Assembly (NCBI GenBank): GCA_005281725.1
Contig: SSBO01000001.1
Coordinates: 2,030,399-2,094,398 of the forward strand
Source: Wuchereria bancrofti
Taxonomy: Eukaryota > Nematoda > Chromadorea > Rhabditida > Onchocercidae
Direction: 5' to 3'
DNA length: 64,000 nt
Below, one piece after another: positions 1-11,861 of this stretch. The stretch's first letter is position 1. Each line of letters begins with the position of its first letter. Under the pieces are notes generated by a model. The model saw nothing but the letters and a program-made list of their open reading frames with translations. It did no database searches and was not told the origin of the DNA. The translations under genes and the position numbers were made by a program.

Positions 1-111
1 TTGAAATAATATACTTTGAGCAGAGTATTGCTCAAATATTCAATCTTGAACAAATGATACCACAACCTCGAGTTTAAAAAGTTTCCAGATCTTTCCTTCC
101 ACCTTTTTACC

Positions 112-3100
112 TTATCTTTGCCATCTGTTCCTGAATCGACTATAAACCATACTTAATACTTGAATTATAGTACTCTCAAAACAACCTTTTGCATCCGTGA
201 TAACCCTATCGTTTGCCAAAAGTTCAATTTCCTTCTGCAGTGATTGCATAGCATTTTCATAACTGATCCCAAATATTCTCAAATTTGGAATCGATTCTTC
301 CAATAACAAAGCTGTTTTTGCAATATCCTAAAATATCCTCTAAAATGTAATTATATTTCACATTCTCCTGTTTATTTTTATCAGTACTGGAAGAATGAGA
401 ACATCTGAATATTATTACACTAATTAATTATCATTTAGGTAATATAGTTACCGCATGTTGTGTTTTTTATCTTTCCATACCCATTCTCACAAAAAGACAA
501 GAATGGGAAAAATTTTAACTTGCTCTGAAAAACGTGTCCTCTAATAACAGTATCAATACCTTGACATGATCCATTCCTTCCAAACGAAGATAGCGCAATT
601 TCTTAAGCGTTCGTAGACCAGCCAAACCTTTGGCTGTGATTCGAGTACAGTCACTGAGATCTAGCATTTCAAGTGATTCCGGGAACAATGCACCAATCCG
701 TGACATCATCCAATCATCAGCATAACAACAACCAGCAAGTCTTAGCAATCGTAAATGACGTAAACTGGCTAGATTTTCCAGACCTGAATTAATCACTGAC
801 CATTAATGTTGAAAAAGGAAAAAGTTTACGAAATTTACAAAGTTTTATTAAGAATGTTAATATCATGCCGCTACACCAACAGAACTACAGTTTTGAAAAA
901 AATTGCGATCATTCATAAATGCAAATTACAATTTCTTCTCAAGCATAAGAAGCAAATTGTAATTTGTGTCATCCAAAATCATCAAACATTACTGCTGTTG
1001 ATTATTATTATCATTATTGTCATTATTTCCATCCCGAAAACAAATTTCAAAGCAAGGTTTTTTGGAAAATACTTCGACAAACCTTCAAACATCAACTCTG
1101 TATCGCTAGCATCAATTGCCTCAATGTACAAGCCCGGGATTTTTTGTCCTGGTAATGCATAATTTCCCTTATGATCCTTTTTTATCCATGCATTATCAGC
1201 GACAAATTTCACAGCTGCTCCACGATGCACCAAAAAATGTGCAGCAGCTAAATCTGGGCCAAGAAATAGCAAACGTTCCGGAATAAATCTGAAAAATAAT
1301 GAGAAGTAAACAATATCCTTAATAAATGCTGCAGAAACATAATTCGAAGTCATTTATTGAGACCATATCCATCTCAAAATGATACAGAATTTAGAAACTG
1401 ATTACAAAAATCGATGTTATGTTACTTTTTCCCTATTCTTTTTGATTTCTAAGCAATTAACGATATTGTTAAAATAATGCTAACACAACACTTTATTTCT
1501 TTTTTTTTTGTTTGCTTCTTTTGTTCATTAGGACAAACGAAAATTTGAAAATTTTAGGATTAAAGAATCTCTAAAACAAGTTATAAAAAAAATAGCCGGT
1601 AAAATTTCTCAAGAAAGAAATTTTTAAAGTGATGAAAGTGATAATTTATCATAACAAACATTTCCATCCTAAAATTTAAATCAATTTACGATAATCATTC
1701 TACCTTTGAAATATACAAACAGACATGAATGTGCAAATACTTCACTCTCATATTTATGCTTACCGAAATTTGTTTAAGCTATTGTTCAGCTCAAATAAAT
1801 GGCACTACAATAACAGATTTTCATTATTGAATCTTGGCTTAGCAACAATGCGCAGTTGTTTTCTGGTATTATACCATTTGAAATCATTAACCATCATATT
1901 GTTAGCATCTCATTCAATCGCTTCCGCTGTAAGATGTTTTTCAAGCATGCAAAAAAGTCAGGCAGAAGAGTGTGGCCCTAATGGATATTGCTTTTCATTT
2001 AATGGAACAGATCTTGCGGTATACATAAAAACTGTCCGCGGTTGTGATGATAACTTTATATGTGATGTAAGAATCAATTCATTCACTATTTTTCCCTTTC
2101 ATTATGAAAGTAACCAATAAATATGGAAGTATATGACAAAGACATTTTCAAAATTTGGTCAAATTTTGAATTCAGTCCACTCATTCATTTGAAATTAAAT
2201 CTGATGTAGTAACAAAAAAAGAAAAAAAAAATTATGCATTTAAATTTAAGGTTATGGTTAACAATATAACAGAAGAAAAAAAATATCCAGTTGGTAGGCA
2301 GAAAAGTGTATATGGTTATGAGAGTTATTGTGCCACGGATGTTATGATACGCCCGACCCAAGAAGATAAAGAAATGATCGGTACATTATGTTGCTGCAAT
2401 AAAAATTGGTGCAATGCAAATTATGAGCATGAACCGGTTAATGATCTAGATAGAATTTTTGAACTTGATCATGGCACTGTAGAAGATTATAATATATTGA
2501 AAGAAATAGCCAAGAAATATGGCATTAGTTGAATTTGATAATCCCATGTACTTATTTACTCTTTATCAGTTCTACTTTGTTCCTTTGTATGTATTTGACT
2601 AGAACAATAATTATCGTGTTGAACACTACTTTTTTCGTCCTTACCGTAATTTGATTTTTGAAAAACAATCCTCATAATTATCATTATTGTTTGAACATAT
2701 CATCCAATTCCTCTTCTGGTAATGATAAGTGAAACATATGTCAATCTCTTTTTATGCCAAAAGCTATCATTTAATCAATTAACCGACGTCGATATATTTT
2801 TCAAACGCCGAAAAATTACCAAAAATTCATGTTAGATTGAAACTGTATTAATTATATTGTGCAGTTTTCATGTACTTAATAATAAATCAACATATATATA
2901 TATATATATGATAGAGTGCAATTACTATAAATCAACAATTCCTACAGCACCACTTTTTAATGAATGTGATTTCCCAATTCACGATACTGCTTTGCGTCTT
3001 AAATAATCACATAGATAGAAAGTAATCTTACATATCTTTTCCATCAGTTAAATCAACGTATTCACTCAATAACTATCGTAAATATTCCATATGAACTTAT

Positions 3101-3683
3101 CCTATTTAAATAATGATAGTAATGACAGTAACAGACAAAAAGAATAATTACCTTTGATCATATTGGAGATGTTGAAAATGTTCATAACGTTTAAAGCGAC
3201 GTAAATTATCTAGACTATGGTCGACATATCGTAGTTGTGTATAAAATGTATTAAATTCGATATCATTTGGCACATCTTCCGGTTGTTTTCTTGGCAGAAC
3301 TGAGAAAATTGGTGTTAATGTTAGTTAAAATCTAATTTAAATAAAAAGCTGAAAAAAAAGTTAAGAGAATTTCTAAAAATTATTTAATCAATTTATTCCA
3401 ACCAAGACTTTATAAGAAGATTGTTATTGATGCCATCAAATTATTGTTCAATAAAAATGATTTCAACAGAAAAGGAATGTAAAAACTTTTATTTTATATC
3501 ACATTTCGACTGTTGCTAGAAACTGCTGAATCAAAACTGATTAAACTGAACGTATTCAAGTCAAAATTTACAGAAGCACTGAATTAGAACACGAAATTAT
3601 GAAAGCTAGAGGAGAAGGGAAAAGTGATCATGTTGAATTGAATTGCACGCTCAATGAGTTATTAGTTACGTTTCGAAGTGTAA

Positions 3684-3727
<44 letters not shown>

Positions 3728-3987
3728 TTCTGTGATGGAATACATCTTATAAAAAATCTGTAACACATCATAAACTTACCATCTTCAACGCGTTCAGGCG
3801 AAATATATCCACCACCTGCTAGTTTAATGTAATTCTTCACTGAATTTTCAACTTTCTTCTCTTCCACTTCTTCAGCCACCAACTCTTGCCATCGTTTGAA
3901 TTTGCTCCACCGATGAATGAACGTACGTTTTTGACATTTAATACATTCTCGAATAACGAGCTTCCCAAACAGATGAACATGTTTCAT
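112..3987 (-). CDS. DMAC2/ATP5SL-like mitochondrial leucine-rich repeat protein
   Basis: Five exons: 3987..3780, 3299..3152, 1288..1083, 783..560, 327..112, giving 333 residues; phases agree at every join. The start ATG lies 1 base after an AG (ttgtag), a possible trans-splice site. The N-terminus is basic (KRTFIHRWSKFKRWQ), fitting a mitochondrial presequence. The middle (FIPERLLFLGPDLAAAHFLV, then IPGLYIEAIDASDTELMFEG) and the following leucine-rich repeats (LRHLRLLRLAGC, LEMLDLSDCTRIT, LKKLRYLRLEGM) match the DMAC2/ATP5SL family. In vertebrates DMAC2 helps assemble the distal membrane arm of complex I; the role here is inferred from that. The intron 3151..1289 is unusually long and holds a separate plus-strand gene. 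The gene follows ced-9b on the same strand (780 bp between stop and ATG) and could be the last member of the mev-1 cluster. Confidence 0.85.
1848..2532 (+). CDS. small secreted cysteine-rich protein (three-finger/Ly6 or ET-module type), nested in an intron
   Basis: Two exons, 1848..2066 and 2251..2532 (GT at 2067, AG at 2249-2250, phase 0), give 166 residues. The start chosen begins a signal-peptide-like stretch (MRSCFLVLYHLKSLTIILLA); an in-frame ATG at 1725 would extend it but hides the signal. The mature part has paired cysteines (CGPNGYCFSFNGTD, GCDDNFICD) and ends its core with CCCNKNWCN, like the CCxxxxCN closing motif of Ly6/three-finger proteins and of nematode ET-module proteins. Asn-X-Ser/Thr sites (NGT, NIT) suggest glycosylation. 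A charged tail of about 35 residues follows with no membrane anchor. AATAAA lies at 2881..2886. The gene lies wholly inside the DMAC2-like intron on the opposite strand. Function unknown; probably secreted. Confidence 0.65.
2533..3151. other. rest of the long DMAC2 intron downstream of the nested gene
   Basis: AT-rich with a short TA run (about 2888-2910) and AATAAA at 2881 that fits as the polyadenylation signal of the nested gene. No coding exon seen. Confidence 0.5.
3685..3726. repeat. TA dinucleotide microsatellite
   Basis: An uninterrupted TA run of about 42 bp in intron 1 of the DMAC2-like gene, about 50 bp from the intron's 5' splice site. It is likely to vary in length between individuals. 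Confidence 0.95.
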
Positions 3988-4767
3988 TCTACAAATCAAA
4001 AATGCCCCTTCCATAAGTTTCGATATCTTTCGAAGTTGGAATGTAACTCTGATACGAGTAATTCCAGAAATGAGTAATTCTAGGGAACTCTTCAAAAGTC
4101 TTAACAACCACGTATCTGCCAGATTTTCGAACCCGCATCTCTTGATAAATCTAAGAAAATTTTTACTGCCCAAACATAATTGTAATATCAATATTGCCCT
4201 CCCTGAATAAACTTTTTCCTGGATGATAAACCAAGCATTCCCGGAATTACATGGAACAAAAAAAAAAGAAAGAATATCATAAACAGTTTATTTTTCAAAT
4301 GTACAAAAGTTATATGTTAACAGTAGTGACATTAAACAAGAATAAATCATAATGAATAATCGATAAATGCATATTTTAATGAAAGGAACAGTTTAAAGTA
4401 TGACCAACAGAACAGGAAATTACGAAGGAATGGACAACGGATACAACACAACCTTGAAACTAATAACACATTTTACCTTCATTCATACCTTAAAGTTATG
4501 GTGATTAATTGTTGTCAGCGGCTTTTCTAATTATAATGCTATCTCAAGTCTTCTGATATAAACGTTTAAATTTACCCACAAGATTTATAAATGATTAACA
4601 AAGAGATGATTCTTTTTCAAATAACAAAGTATGAAATAGGAGTTTTCTAACATTATTTGCTGTATTTTCACATTCCTTTATACAGTCTTTCGCAAAATGT
4701 GATAATTGTTTCAACCAAAATTAGTAAAATATACTCTATACACCAAATATCTTGCTTTAATCACATA
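3988..4767. other. spacer between ced-9b and the DMAC2-like gene
   Basis: About 780 bp, AT-rich. No exon-like stretch was recognised. If the minus-strand block is polycistronic, this is an intercistronic region holding the ced-9b 3' end. Confidence 0.5.
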
Positions 4768-6846
4768 TTATCGTGTTTTCAGTACTGTTTTCACCAATGT
4801 GAAGGCACCGATACCAAACATGCCGAATATCACCAACGCTCTAATCGACAGCCACCATCGACTGCATTCCGATTTCAAGTTAACTTTTTCACTCTCTTCA
4901 GCTTCATTCTTATCAATTATCGTTCTGGCGCGATCAAAAAAGTCTTCCTGAAATATGTATACAGAACTGAATTTATGAAAAAACCATTTTATAAATAAAT
5001 TAAGAGAAGTAACTGCAAATTTAAAACTAAACAGCTAATTTAAAACCAATATCTACTATTATGTGATAGTTTAAACCAATATACAAACCAAATTTGAAAA
5101 CTGTCCGAACACAAATATTATGAACATTTGCAATGTACCATAAGAATATCCAAAATTTCACTTCATTACTTCGTTCTGTATGTGTAATTCAGATATAACA
5201 TAAACGTGTCGGGCCTCAAGCGCAAAAAAAGAAAGTTTGGAATAGTTATACTTGATATGTGGTACTGCTTAATAAAGAAGATCAATCGATTTGCATTTCC
5301 TTCATTTCTACCATAATAAAGGTAAAGTTCCCACGTCTGCCTAACAGATATTCTCAAATATTTCAGAGCATTTCATGTTGTTGTAGCTTCAAGAAGTTAG
5401 CGTTATCCACATTATATTCATCTCAAGTTATTTTGGAAAATTCGATGGTCTGCACAGTAACATTAATAATAATTGTGGATTTTGTCTCATTTTTCAAATT
5501 TTGTTCTGACTAATTAACAGATAATGAAATCATCACACACTGCTCTAGAACTTAAGAAAAAACCGAAAAAATGATTTTCCAAGGAAATACAAAAAAAGTA
5601 GTTCATTCATATACCCAAGAACGTCTATCCTGTGGCCATGTCAAAACGATTCGCTTGTGCAAGAATTTGGACGTGTATGGTGCAATCATTGACACTTCCG
5701 TAAACAATTGCATATCACAAAGTTTCATCGCAACTAATCCAGCAAATGCAATCAATGCCACCAATCTTCCATAAGATAGTTGCTTATTTGATTCATCATC
5801 ATCGTTATGAGCAAAACATTCTACAACCTGCAATAGCGAATATTTACTGGCCTAAATTACTAGAATATATTTATACGCCAAGTGAGGGCTATAGTTTGGA
5901 AGATACTATTAAATCTCTCAAGGATGCTACATTTTATGTCTGTCTTATATGGGACAGAATCTGTAAGCGTAATATAATAAAATTACAAAGCATGTATGAA
6001 ACAGAAAGGTAGTACAAATTAATAGCTACAAAGTCACATTATTTAAAGTAAAACGACTACTGTGAGGAGGAACAACTCGCATCAGTTTGATATGAATTTC
6101 TAGTAAGAGTTTATAAATATTAAAATACACTAATATTTGTCATTCAAAAAATTTGCGTAAATGTTATGCATATATTTACCTCAACATATCGTTGAAATGT
6201 AAGCCTTCCATTAAGGCATAATGTTGTAACCATATTCGTGAGCTCTTCTGCATGCTTCTTTTCAAAAATTAAGGCAACCGCTCGAATTAATTCAAATCGA
6301 TAATCGTCCGAAACTGGGATTTCTGGCAAACGCGGACAGTAAACGTTATGTAGATGCACACGATACTGGATATAATCAGTGACGTAACTCTGCAAATTGA
6401 CAAGTGAATTTTAAACTTTGAAAAAAAAGAAGACACATTATGACATGCAGGTATAGCTAAAGAAATCAATATTAAGAAGAAACTGAAAGAAGTTTATAGT
6501 GAAAGAAAAAGCCTTACAGTCTATTGAACGACGAAGCAAATATTTAGAGTAGTACCAAAAGGGCTAAAGATTAAGTCCAGCTTAATAAATATTCACTTCA
6601 TTCTCGAAGGATTATTATCTGCTTTTCATACAACGATATTTCTTCTTAAATAATAAAAGCCAGCCCTCATTTTTTTCTGAGTCCACTATTTTTGTTTGTA
6701 CCGTTAATCAAATTTCCAAAATCCATTAAAAGATCGATTAACATCTCGTACGAAAACTGAACCTGTATGGTACTAAGCCCTCTTAGATCCGCTGATTCAT
6801 CGACCGTATCTTCATTATATTGATCATTTCCCACAACCGCATTCAT
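4768..6846 (-). CDS. ced-9: CED-9/Bcl-2 family protein, downstream paralogue (ced-9b)
   Basis: Exons 6846..6763, 6389..6180, 5827..5615 and 4947..4768, all phase 0, give 228 residues. The ATG follows an acceptor-like tttttgag at 6851-6850. In order: a short acidic N-terminus (28 residues); an alpha-1/BH4-like helix (YVTDYIQYRV); a BH3-position helix (ELIRAVALIFEKKH); BH1 (SYGRLVALIAFAGLVA); BH2 around TWPQDRRSW; and a C-terminal hydrophobic tail anchor ending LVKTVLKTR. This is the C. elegans CED-9 layout: a mitochondrial anti-apoptotic protein that holds CED-4 and is released by EGL-1. Over the 54-residue BH1-BH2 segment it matches ced-9a at 39 positions; over the BH4-BH3 exon only 31 of 70. 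It lacks the long N-terminal extension of C. elegans CED-9 (280 residues). It looks intact. The first exon and its donor (CAG/GTTCAG) are the least certain. Confidence 0.88.
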
Positions 6847-7950
6847 TTCCTCAAAAACAAAACTTTTATTTCTTTGTTGACGAACACACTGCGTGAATGC
6901 AAAACGTGTCCTTACGTTGCTCGAACTACCGCGAAACGTATCGCTACAACCTTACTTCACCATTAGCACTTAAGCGTCGCGAGCGACCAGACCCGGATTT
7001 GAACCTTCCGGACACATCTTGTATTCTCCACAGCTATGACGTAAGTCCCGAAAATCATGAAATGGTTATTCAAAAATTTTTACAACAAATGTAAAAAAGA
7101 TTTGGTAACATCAAAGGTTGAAGACAAAAAAGCCCTTATAGTGCACGCATCTTCACAAATTTTATGATACTAATATGTCGGAATTATCTGGACCATAAGC
7201 CATCGCATTTCTCAGTAAAACATGATGCAATTTGATAAATTTTATTTCCAAGACTTTAATCAAAAAACCGTGAAAAACACTTGATTGGAATGTGTTACAT
7301 CCCGTATAAATGAACATCGTATAAGTGAAATTGGATTTGTTGCAAAATCAACATCTATCATACTGGAAGATGTGCTGCTATTCACAGCATATCACACGAC
7401 AACAATATAGCAAAAATTCGAAAAATTCCACTAATTTATAAAGAAACGATTGTACAAAAATAACAAAGGACCATTAAAAACCCCCAAGGCTTTTTTAAAA
7501 AAGTTTATTACACCTTGTTCACGAGAGTGAATCAAAAAATTCAATGTGGTCCTGAAAGACTGATTTCCGAGATTACAGAATAATGCCAAAACAACAATAT
7601 GTATTAAAGTAACAATATGAAAACGTTTTTCAACTGTTCTCTTCCTACATAAAAATCAACCTATTCTTCGGAGCTATGATTTTTGATGCATTACACAAGA
7701 ATGGTTGCACAGAGTAACAAAGTTTCCGCTTCTTGTCCCTTTCTCCATCTATTTCCGAGGCACACAAAGCAAACATAGAGAGCAAACTTTTTCAGAAACT
7801 TTATAAGAAATAAGTAATTTATAAGAAATAAGTAACAGTAGAAGACGGATGCATTAATTTCCGCTTCACAAGTAAGATTCTAAACGGATCTCAAAATATT
7901 CCGCTGTAACTTCAGTAAAAAAAGAAAAAAACAAATGGATAACAAATAAA
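6847..7950. other. spacer between the two ced-9 genes
   Basis: About 1.1 kb, AT-rich. Only a GC-richer patch near 6900-7050 stands out; it carries a tRNA B-box-like string (6995..7005, minus) without tRNA folding. There is a short tandem near 7800-7835 (ATAAGAAATAAGTA twice). No gene was recognised. Confidence 0.45.
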
Positions 7951-9441
7951 TCACCGTGTTCTAAGCATGAATCTAAATAATGTAAAAACGACAATGCTTA
8001 CAACACCGAAAACAGCCAATCCGCTAACTGCTGACCGCCATTCATTCTTTTCTACTTTTGACTCTGCTTTTTCGGTTTTGTTCAGTTTGATTATCGTCCT
8101 TGCAAGATCAAAAAATTTACTCTAAAATTTAATTCGAACTTTAAATAAGATGGAAAGAATAATTATCACGGAGTCCTTGTCTTTCAATCAGTCCCTCCAA
8201 TAAAGTCTAAAATATAAACTTTCACCATTTCAAGTGAACCAGAAAACATACTCGGAACTCTAAACTTCCACTATTTCGAGGATCTTCTGTAAACATAACC
8301 TAGATTCTTATCCCCTCAGATTGACACTTATGTCAGAATCAACCTGCGCGATAAAAATAATTATTTACTATTATATTTAGTAATAACAGTGTCGTTTTTG
8401 AAGCCAATTACTCATTCTCTACTGCTCAGTCCTATCGTTATGAATTCGTCGTTTTATGTAACAGTTATATCTTCCTCACAGTCCATATGAAACTAAAGTT
8501 AAGGTAAATTACAACATAATGCAAACGAACCCAAGAGCGCTTATGATATGGCCACGTCAAAGCAATTCTTTTGTGCAAAAATTTTGAGGTGTATGACATA
8601 ACCATTGAAACTTCTGCGAAATATTTCATGTCGATCAATCGTGTAGCAATCAGTCCAGCGAATGCGATCAATGCTATCAGACGTCCATAAGACATTTGTG
8701 ATGGTGATTCGTTGTGAATGCATACAAATTGCTCCATAATCTTAAAAAAAAAAGAAAAAAAATGTTATAAGCATCTCATTTATCTCACTTTACGAAACCA
8801 CCATGATTGCTTGATACATTTAATTACCACGTCCAAAGTTCAATTAATAACTGTAAAACTATATTCTATTTTAACAGCAACACAATTTTCACGAAATGAG
8901 TAAAAGATGCTTCACCGAACACAAACCTCGATATACTGACTGCATGAAAAGCTCTCGTTCTCGCATAATATTTCCACCATTTTTTGAAGCTCTTCTTTAT
9001 GCTTCTCTTCAAAAATTAAAGCCACAGAACGAATCAAACCATTTTCGCATCCTTGCCTGCAAGGGTTAACCAAATTTTGTACTTTACGATTTCCATGTAT
9101 GTGAATCCGATATTGAATATAATCAGCAACGAAATCCTGCAAATTGTAATTGTTACAATGTTCGAAATTATGTCTACAATATAACAGTTAAGAGTATATA
9201 ACCAAAGAACGAACTTAAACGAAACGTTTGAAAGTTTCAAAAATACAAATTTGTCCTATGCATGCTGGAATCTAACGTCCCCGAATAATGAGAAAATTGA
9301 TTCCTCATCCGACTGCAGCAATTTCCTATTCTCTCCCACGCCCTCACTGAAAAAAAAAATATTCAGGCATCAGATGGATTTTTTTCGCCTACCAATATTG
9401 CAACAGAAAGATGCTACTTACTTGTATACGGTACATTCCAT
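7951..9441 (-). CDS. ced-9: CED-9/Bcl-2 family protein, upstream paralogue (ced-9a)
   Basis: Exons 9441..9422, 9346..9277, 9136..8927, 8740..8531 and 8121..7951 give 226 residues with consistent phases. Domains: a 29-residue N-terminus, an alpha-1/BH4-like DFVADYIQYRI, a BH3-position GLIRSVALIFEEKH, BH1 SYGRLIALIAFAGLIA, BH2 near TWPYHKRSW, then a linker rich in Lys/Glu and a tail-anchor helix (AVSGLAVFGVVSIVVFTLF) ending RFMLRTR. Order, spacing and several strings match C. elegans CED-9, so a role at the mitochondrial outer membrane in restraining CED-4 is inferred. It lies 434 bp downstream of mev-1 on the same strand, as in the C. elegans mev-1/ced-9 operon; its ATG is about 10 bases after an AG (ggcggttag), a plausible trans-splice acceptor. 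The two short first exons are less certain than the rest. Confidence 0.9.
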
Positions 9442-9875
9442 CTTCACATTCTAACCGCCTATTGCTACATTCGTTACATTTGTCGTATTTTGAAGTGATT
9501 GAATCACTAAGAAACATCGTCTAAAAATCTATTTATTCTTCATTTACAGTCAGTAATTACAAAGGACCGCGACGAAGTGACGTAAAGACGCGATCAAACT
9601 GTGAAACACAGATTGTAATAATGCACATTATTATGACCATGCTTTCATAAACTGAATTCGCGAGTTTCATCTCAAAAAAGAACTTGGATAGACGAAATAT
9701 GCACAGAAGACTCCAAAATAAGTGATGAATTATAATCAATAAATAGCACGAAATGAATTAAACAATATCAACCACCTACTGTCTAACGAAAAAAGCGGTG
9801 TAATTATTAACATTTTAAAATGAATTTTTATATTTAGAGCTAGTAGCTCTAAACGTGGAATGCAATAAATAAAAT

Positions 9876-11000
9876 TCATTTCTTTGGTATATCAACGACA
9901 ACATAATCTTCTTGCTTCAGTCGAGGCGCCACTACAACTGCTAACGCAATCAGTGCTGCTAACGAAAGAACCAAATAACCACTGGTGTATACTGAAGCAA
10001 TATCTGTTCCCAAAGCCAAATCGAATGCAATGAAACGGATACCGTTCAACGAATGAAAAGCGATAGGGTAAGCAATGATAAATTTAAAAATGTCAGTTAT
10101 AATCCACGGTAACCCAAGACCACGAATAAAATCAATGAATGTGGTGAAGTTCAACGGCAACAGAGCAAAACCGACACCACCAATCAACAGAGTACCTGAA
10201 ATATGATTGAGAATCCTTGTGAACAGACACTTTTTACTAATCCTTTTTGGTAAATAAATTTCATAATTCCTATCACCTCCAAATCCCTGCAACCCAGTGG
10301 ATTTTGCTACGACTAACCTTCGTTCTGAGATAATTTCGTCCATATTCATCTCCTTACCTATTATTTGCCGTTTTATCCTATAACAGTGGGTTATTGTTAC
10401 TAACTTTTCAGCATACCATTTCCACCTAACAAAATCTTCGAGAATTACAATTTAATATTCACTAAACATTCACCAGCCATAGCACATCCTGTCATGCGAT
10501 GAAATCCGGAAACCATCCATGTGACCTGTGGTTTATATACCGCAAGATGTGGACTAATCGGTCGCTTCAAAGCTCGTTGTCGCAAAAGGTAATTCCAACC
10601 CCATTCCTGAATTGGAGTTTTGGTAGACTGTTGCGGAACACTGGTCCTTAACAATCGTACGACCTGAAGATAGATAAATCCTATTATTATTTCTCGCTTG
10701 CTAAAACATCGAATAATCTCATGGGCGTCCATCTTATGCTTATGCTTAACTTGCGTAGAGCCAGGTCAAATGTCAAATGAACAAGTAACGACTGTCTTCT
10801 CACCGTCATTACAACTACTAAAACACAGCAAATGAAAATTGCGAAGAGTTATTCATCCTAACTTGTAGAATTCAGTCATCCATAACTTTTAGCCAAATTT
10901 CAGTTTTCCAACACTTCTCTATTAACTGAATAACTCTATATACCTGAACATTTTGGGACAAAGCACGGCAGAATGCAGCATTCTTCATCTGAAGCAACAT
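9876..11000 (-). CDS. mev-1: succinate dehydrogenase cytochrome b560 subunit (SDHC, MEV-1)
   Basis: Exons 11000..10944, 10663..10474 and 10195..9876 give 188 residues. The ATG is 6 bases after a strong acceptor (tatatttcag). This is the large membrane-anchor subunit of complex II: with SDHD it binds heme b and forms the ubiquinone site in the inner mitochondrial membrane. Visible features: a short presequence; TPIQEWGWNYLLRQRALKRP; the quinone-site segment SPHLAVYKPQ...SGFHRMTG; three hydrophobic helices; and the heme ligand region FHSLNGIRF (His about residue 130). It matches C. elegans MEV-1/CYT-1 along its whole length (188 versus about 182). It is first in a minus-strand cluster followed by two ced-9 genes. 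Confidence 0.95.
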
Positions 11001-11012
11001 TTTCACCTGAAA
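11001..11012 (-). promoter_or_regulatory. probable trans-splice acceptor of mev-1
   Basis: On the minus strand tatatttcag ends at 11007 and the ATG begins at 11000, with no coding exon recognised upstream. This is typical of a spliced-leader acceptor heading a nematode gene. Confidence 0.55.
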
Positions 11013-11861
11013 TATACGCAAAATACCTTATATCAATATTGAAAATCTCATAAATGTTTAATCATCAGTCAACTACTGAAATAATTAACAGATAGAGAAA
11101 ATAAACAATGATTAATAAACTAAATTTTAATTAACATTAATCCATGCTTTTCTCCCATCAATCTTTTCCGCCCATTGATTTTGCACTCCGCATTTCAAAA
11201 AATGATCTACTTTAAAGGAATAAGAAAAGGGATATTCGAGAAGTTTGGTGATTTTCACCATTTTTATACAGTGCAAATAATTCATTCTCCATATACGAAA
11301 CCATATCAAATGATTTATTTTGAAAACTTTAACTAAAACTCAAATTTGTTACAAAATTTTAATAATTCTTAAAATTCACATAAATACCACATGATACATT
11401 CATAAACATATACATAGCTGACAGATACATATATACCTAACATACACAACGTGTAAATACACCTCACATACATTACAGGTAAGTACACCTGAAGATATAC
11501 GGAACACAAATCATACGTAGAGAGATTTCAACCAGCATTGGCTGAACATTTAGAATATCTCCAAATTAATAAGCAATTAGCATTAGCGATGTACAAATGA
11601 GGCAAATGTAGAGAGATTATCGATGACCTTAACATGCACTTCGATGCGTAAGTGGACAAAACTAAAGCAAATGCAACAACACTACCGCCATTCCAATCGA
11701 TGATCTCATTCCCCAGATCTAAATCGATTCAAGCAACTCTCTCTATCACCGCTCAAATCACACTCCCGAACAGAAATAAACAATTGATTGAGAACAAAAA
11801 CATATATTCACATAAATTATAATTAACCATTCAATTTTGCAAACATCAATAACAACAAAGA

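Noticed and set aside
6995..7005. tRNA B-box-like string (GGTTCAAATCC) on the minus strand
   Set aside because: The flanking five bases cannot pair as a T stem and no acceptor stem or anticodon arm was found, so no tRNA is called.
6897..7094. 65-codon plus-strand ORF in the ced-9 spacer
   Set aside because: No family match, no splice context, and it overlaps the first exon-side spacer of ced-9b; probably chance in a GC-richer patch.
11520..11800. Helical-looking peptide with stops (FQPALAEHLEYLQINKQLA) near 11530
   Set aside because: Frame broken by stops within 30 codons and no splice sites to bridge them; too weak to call a pseudogene.
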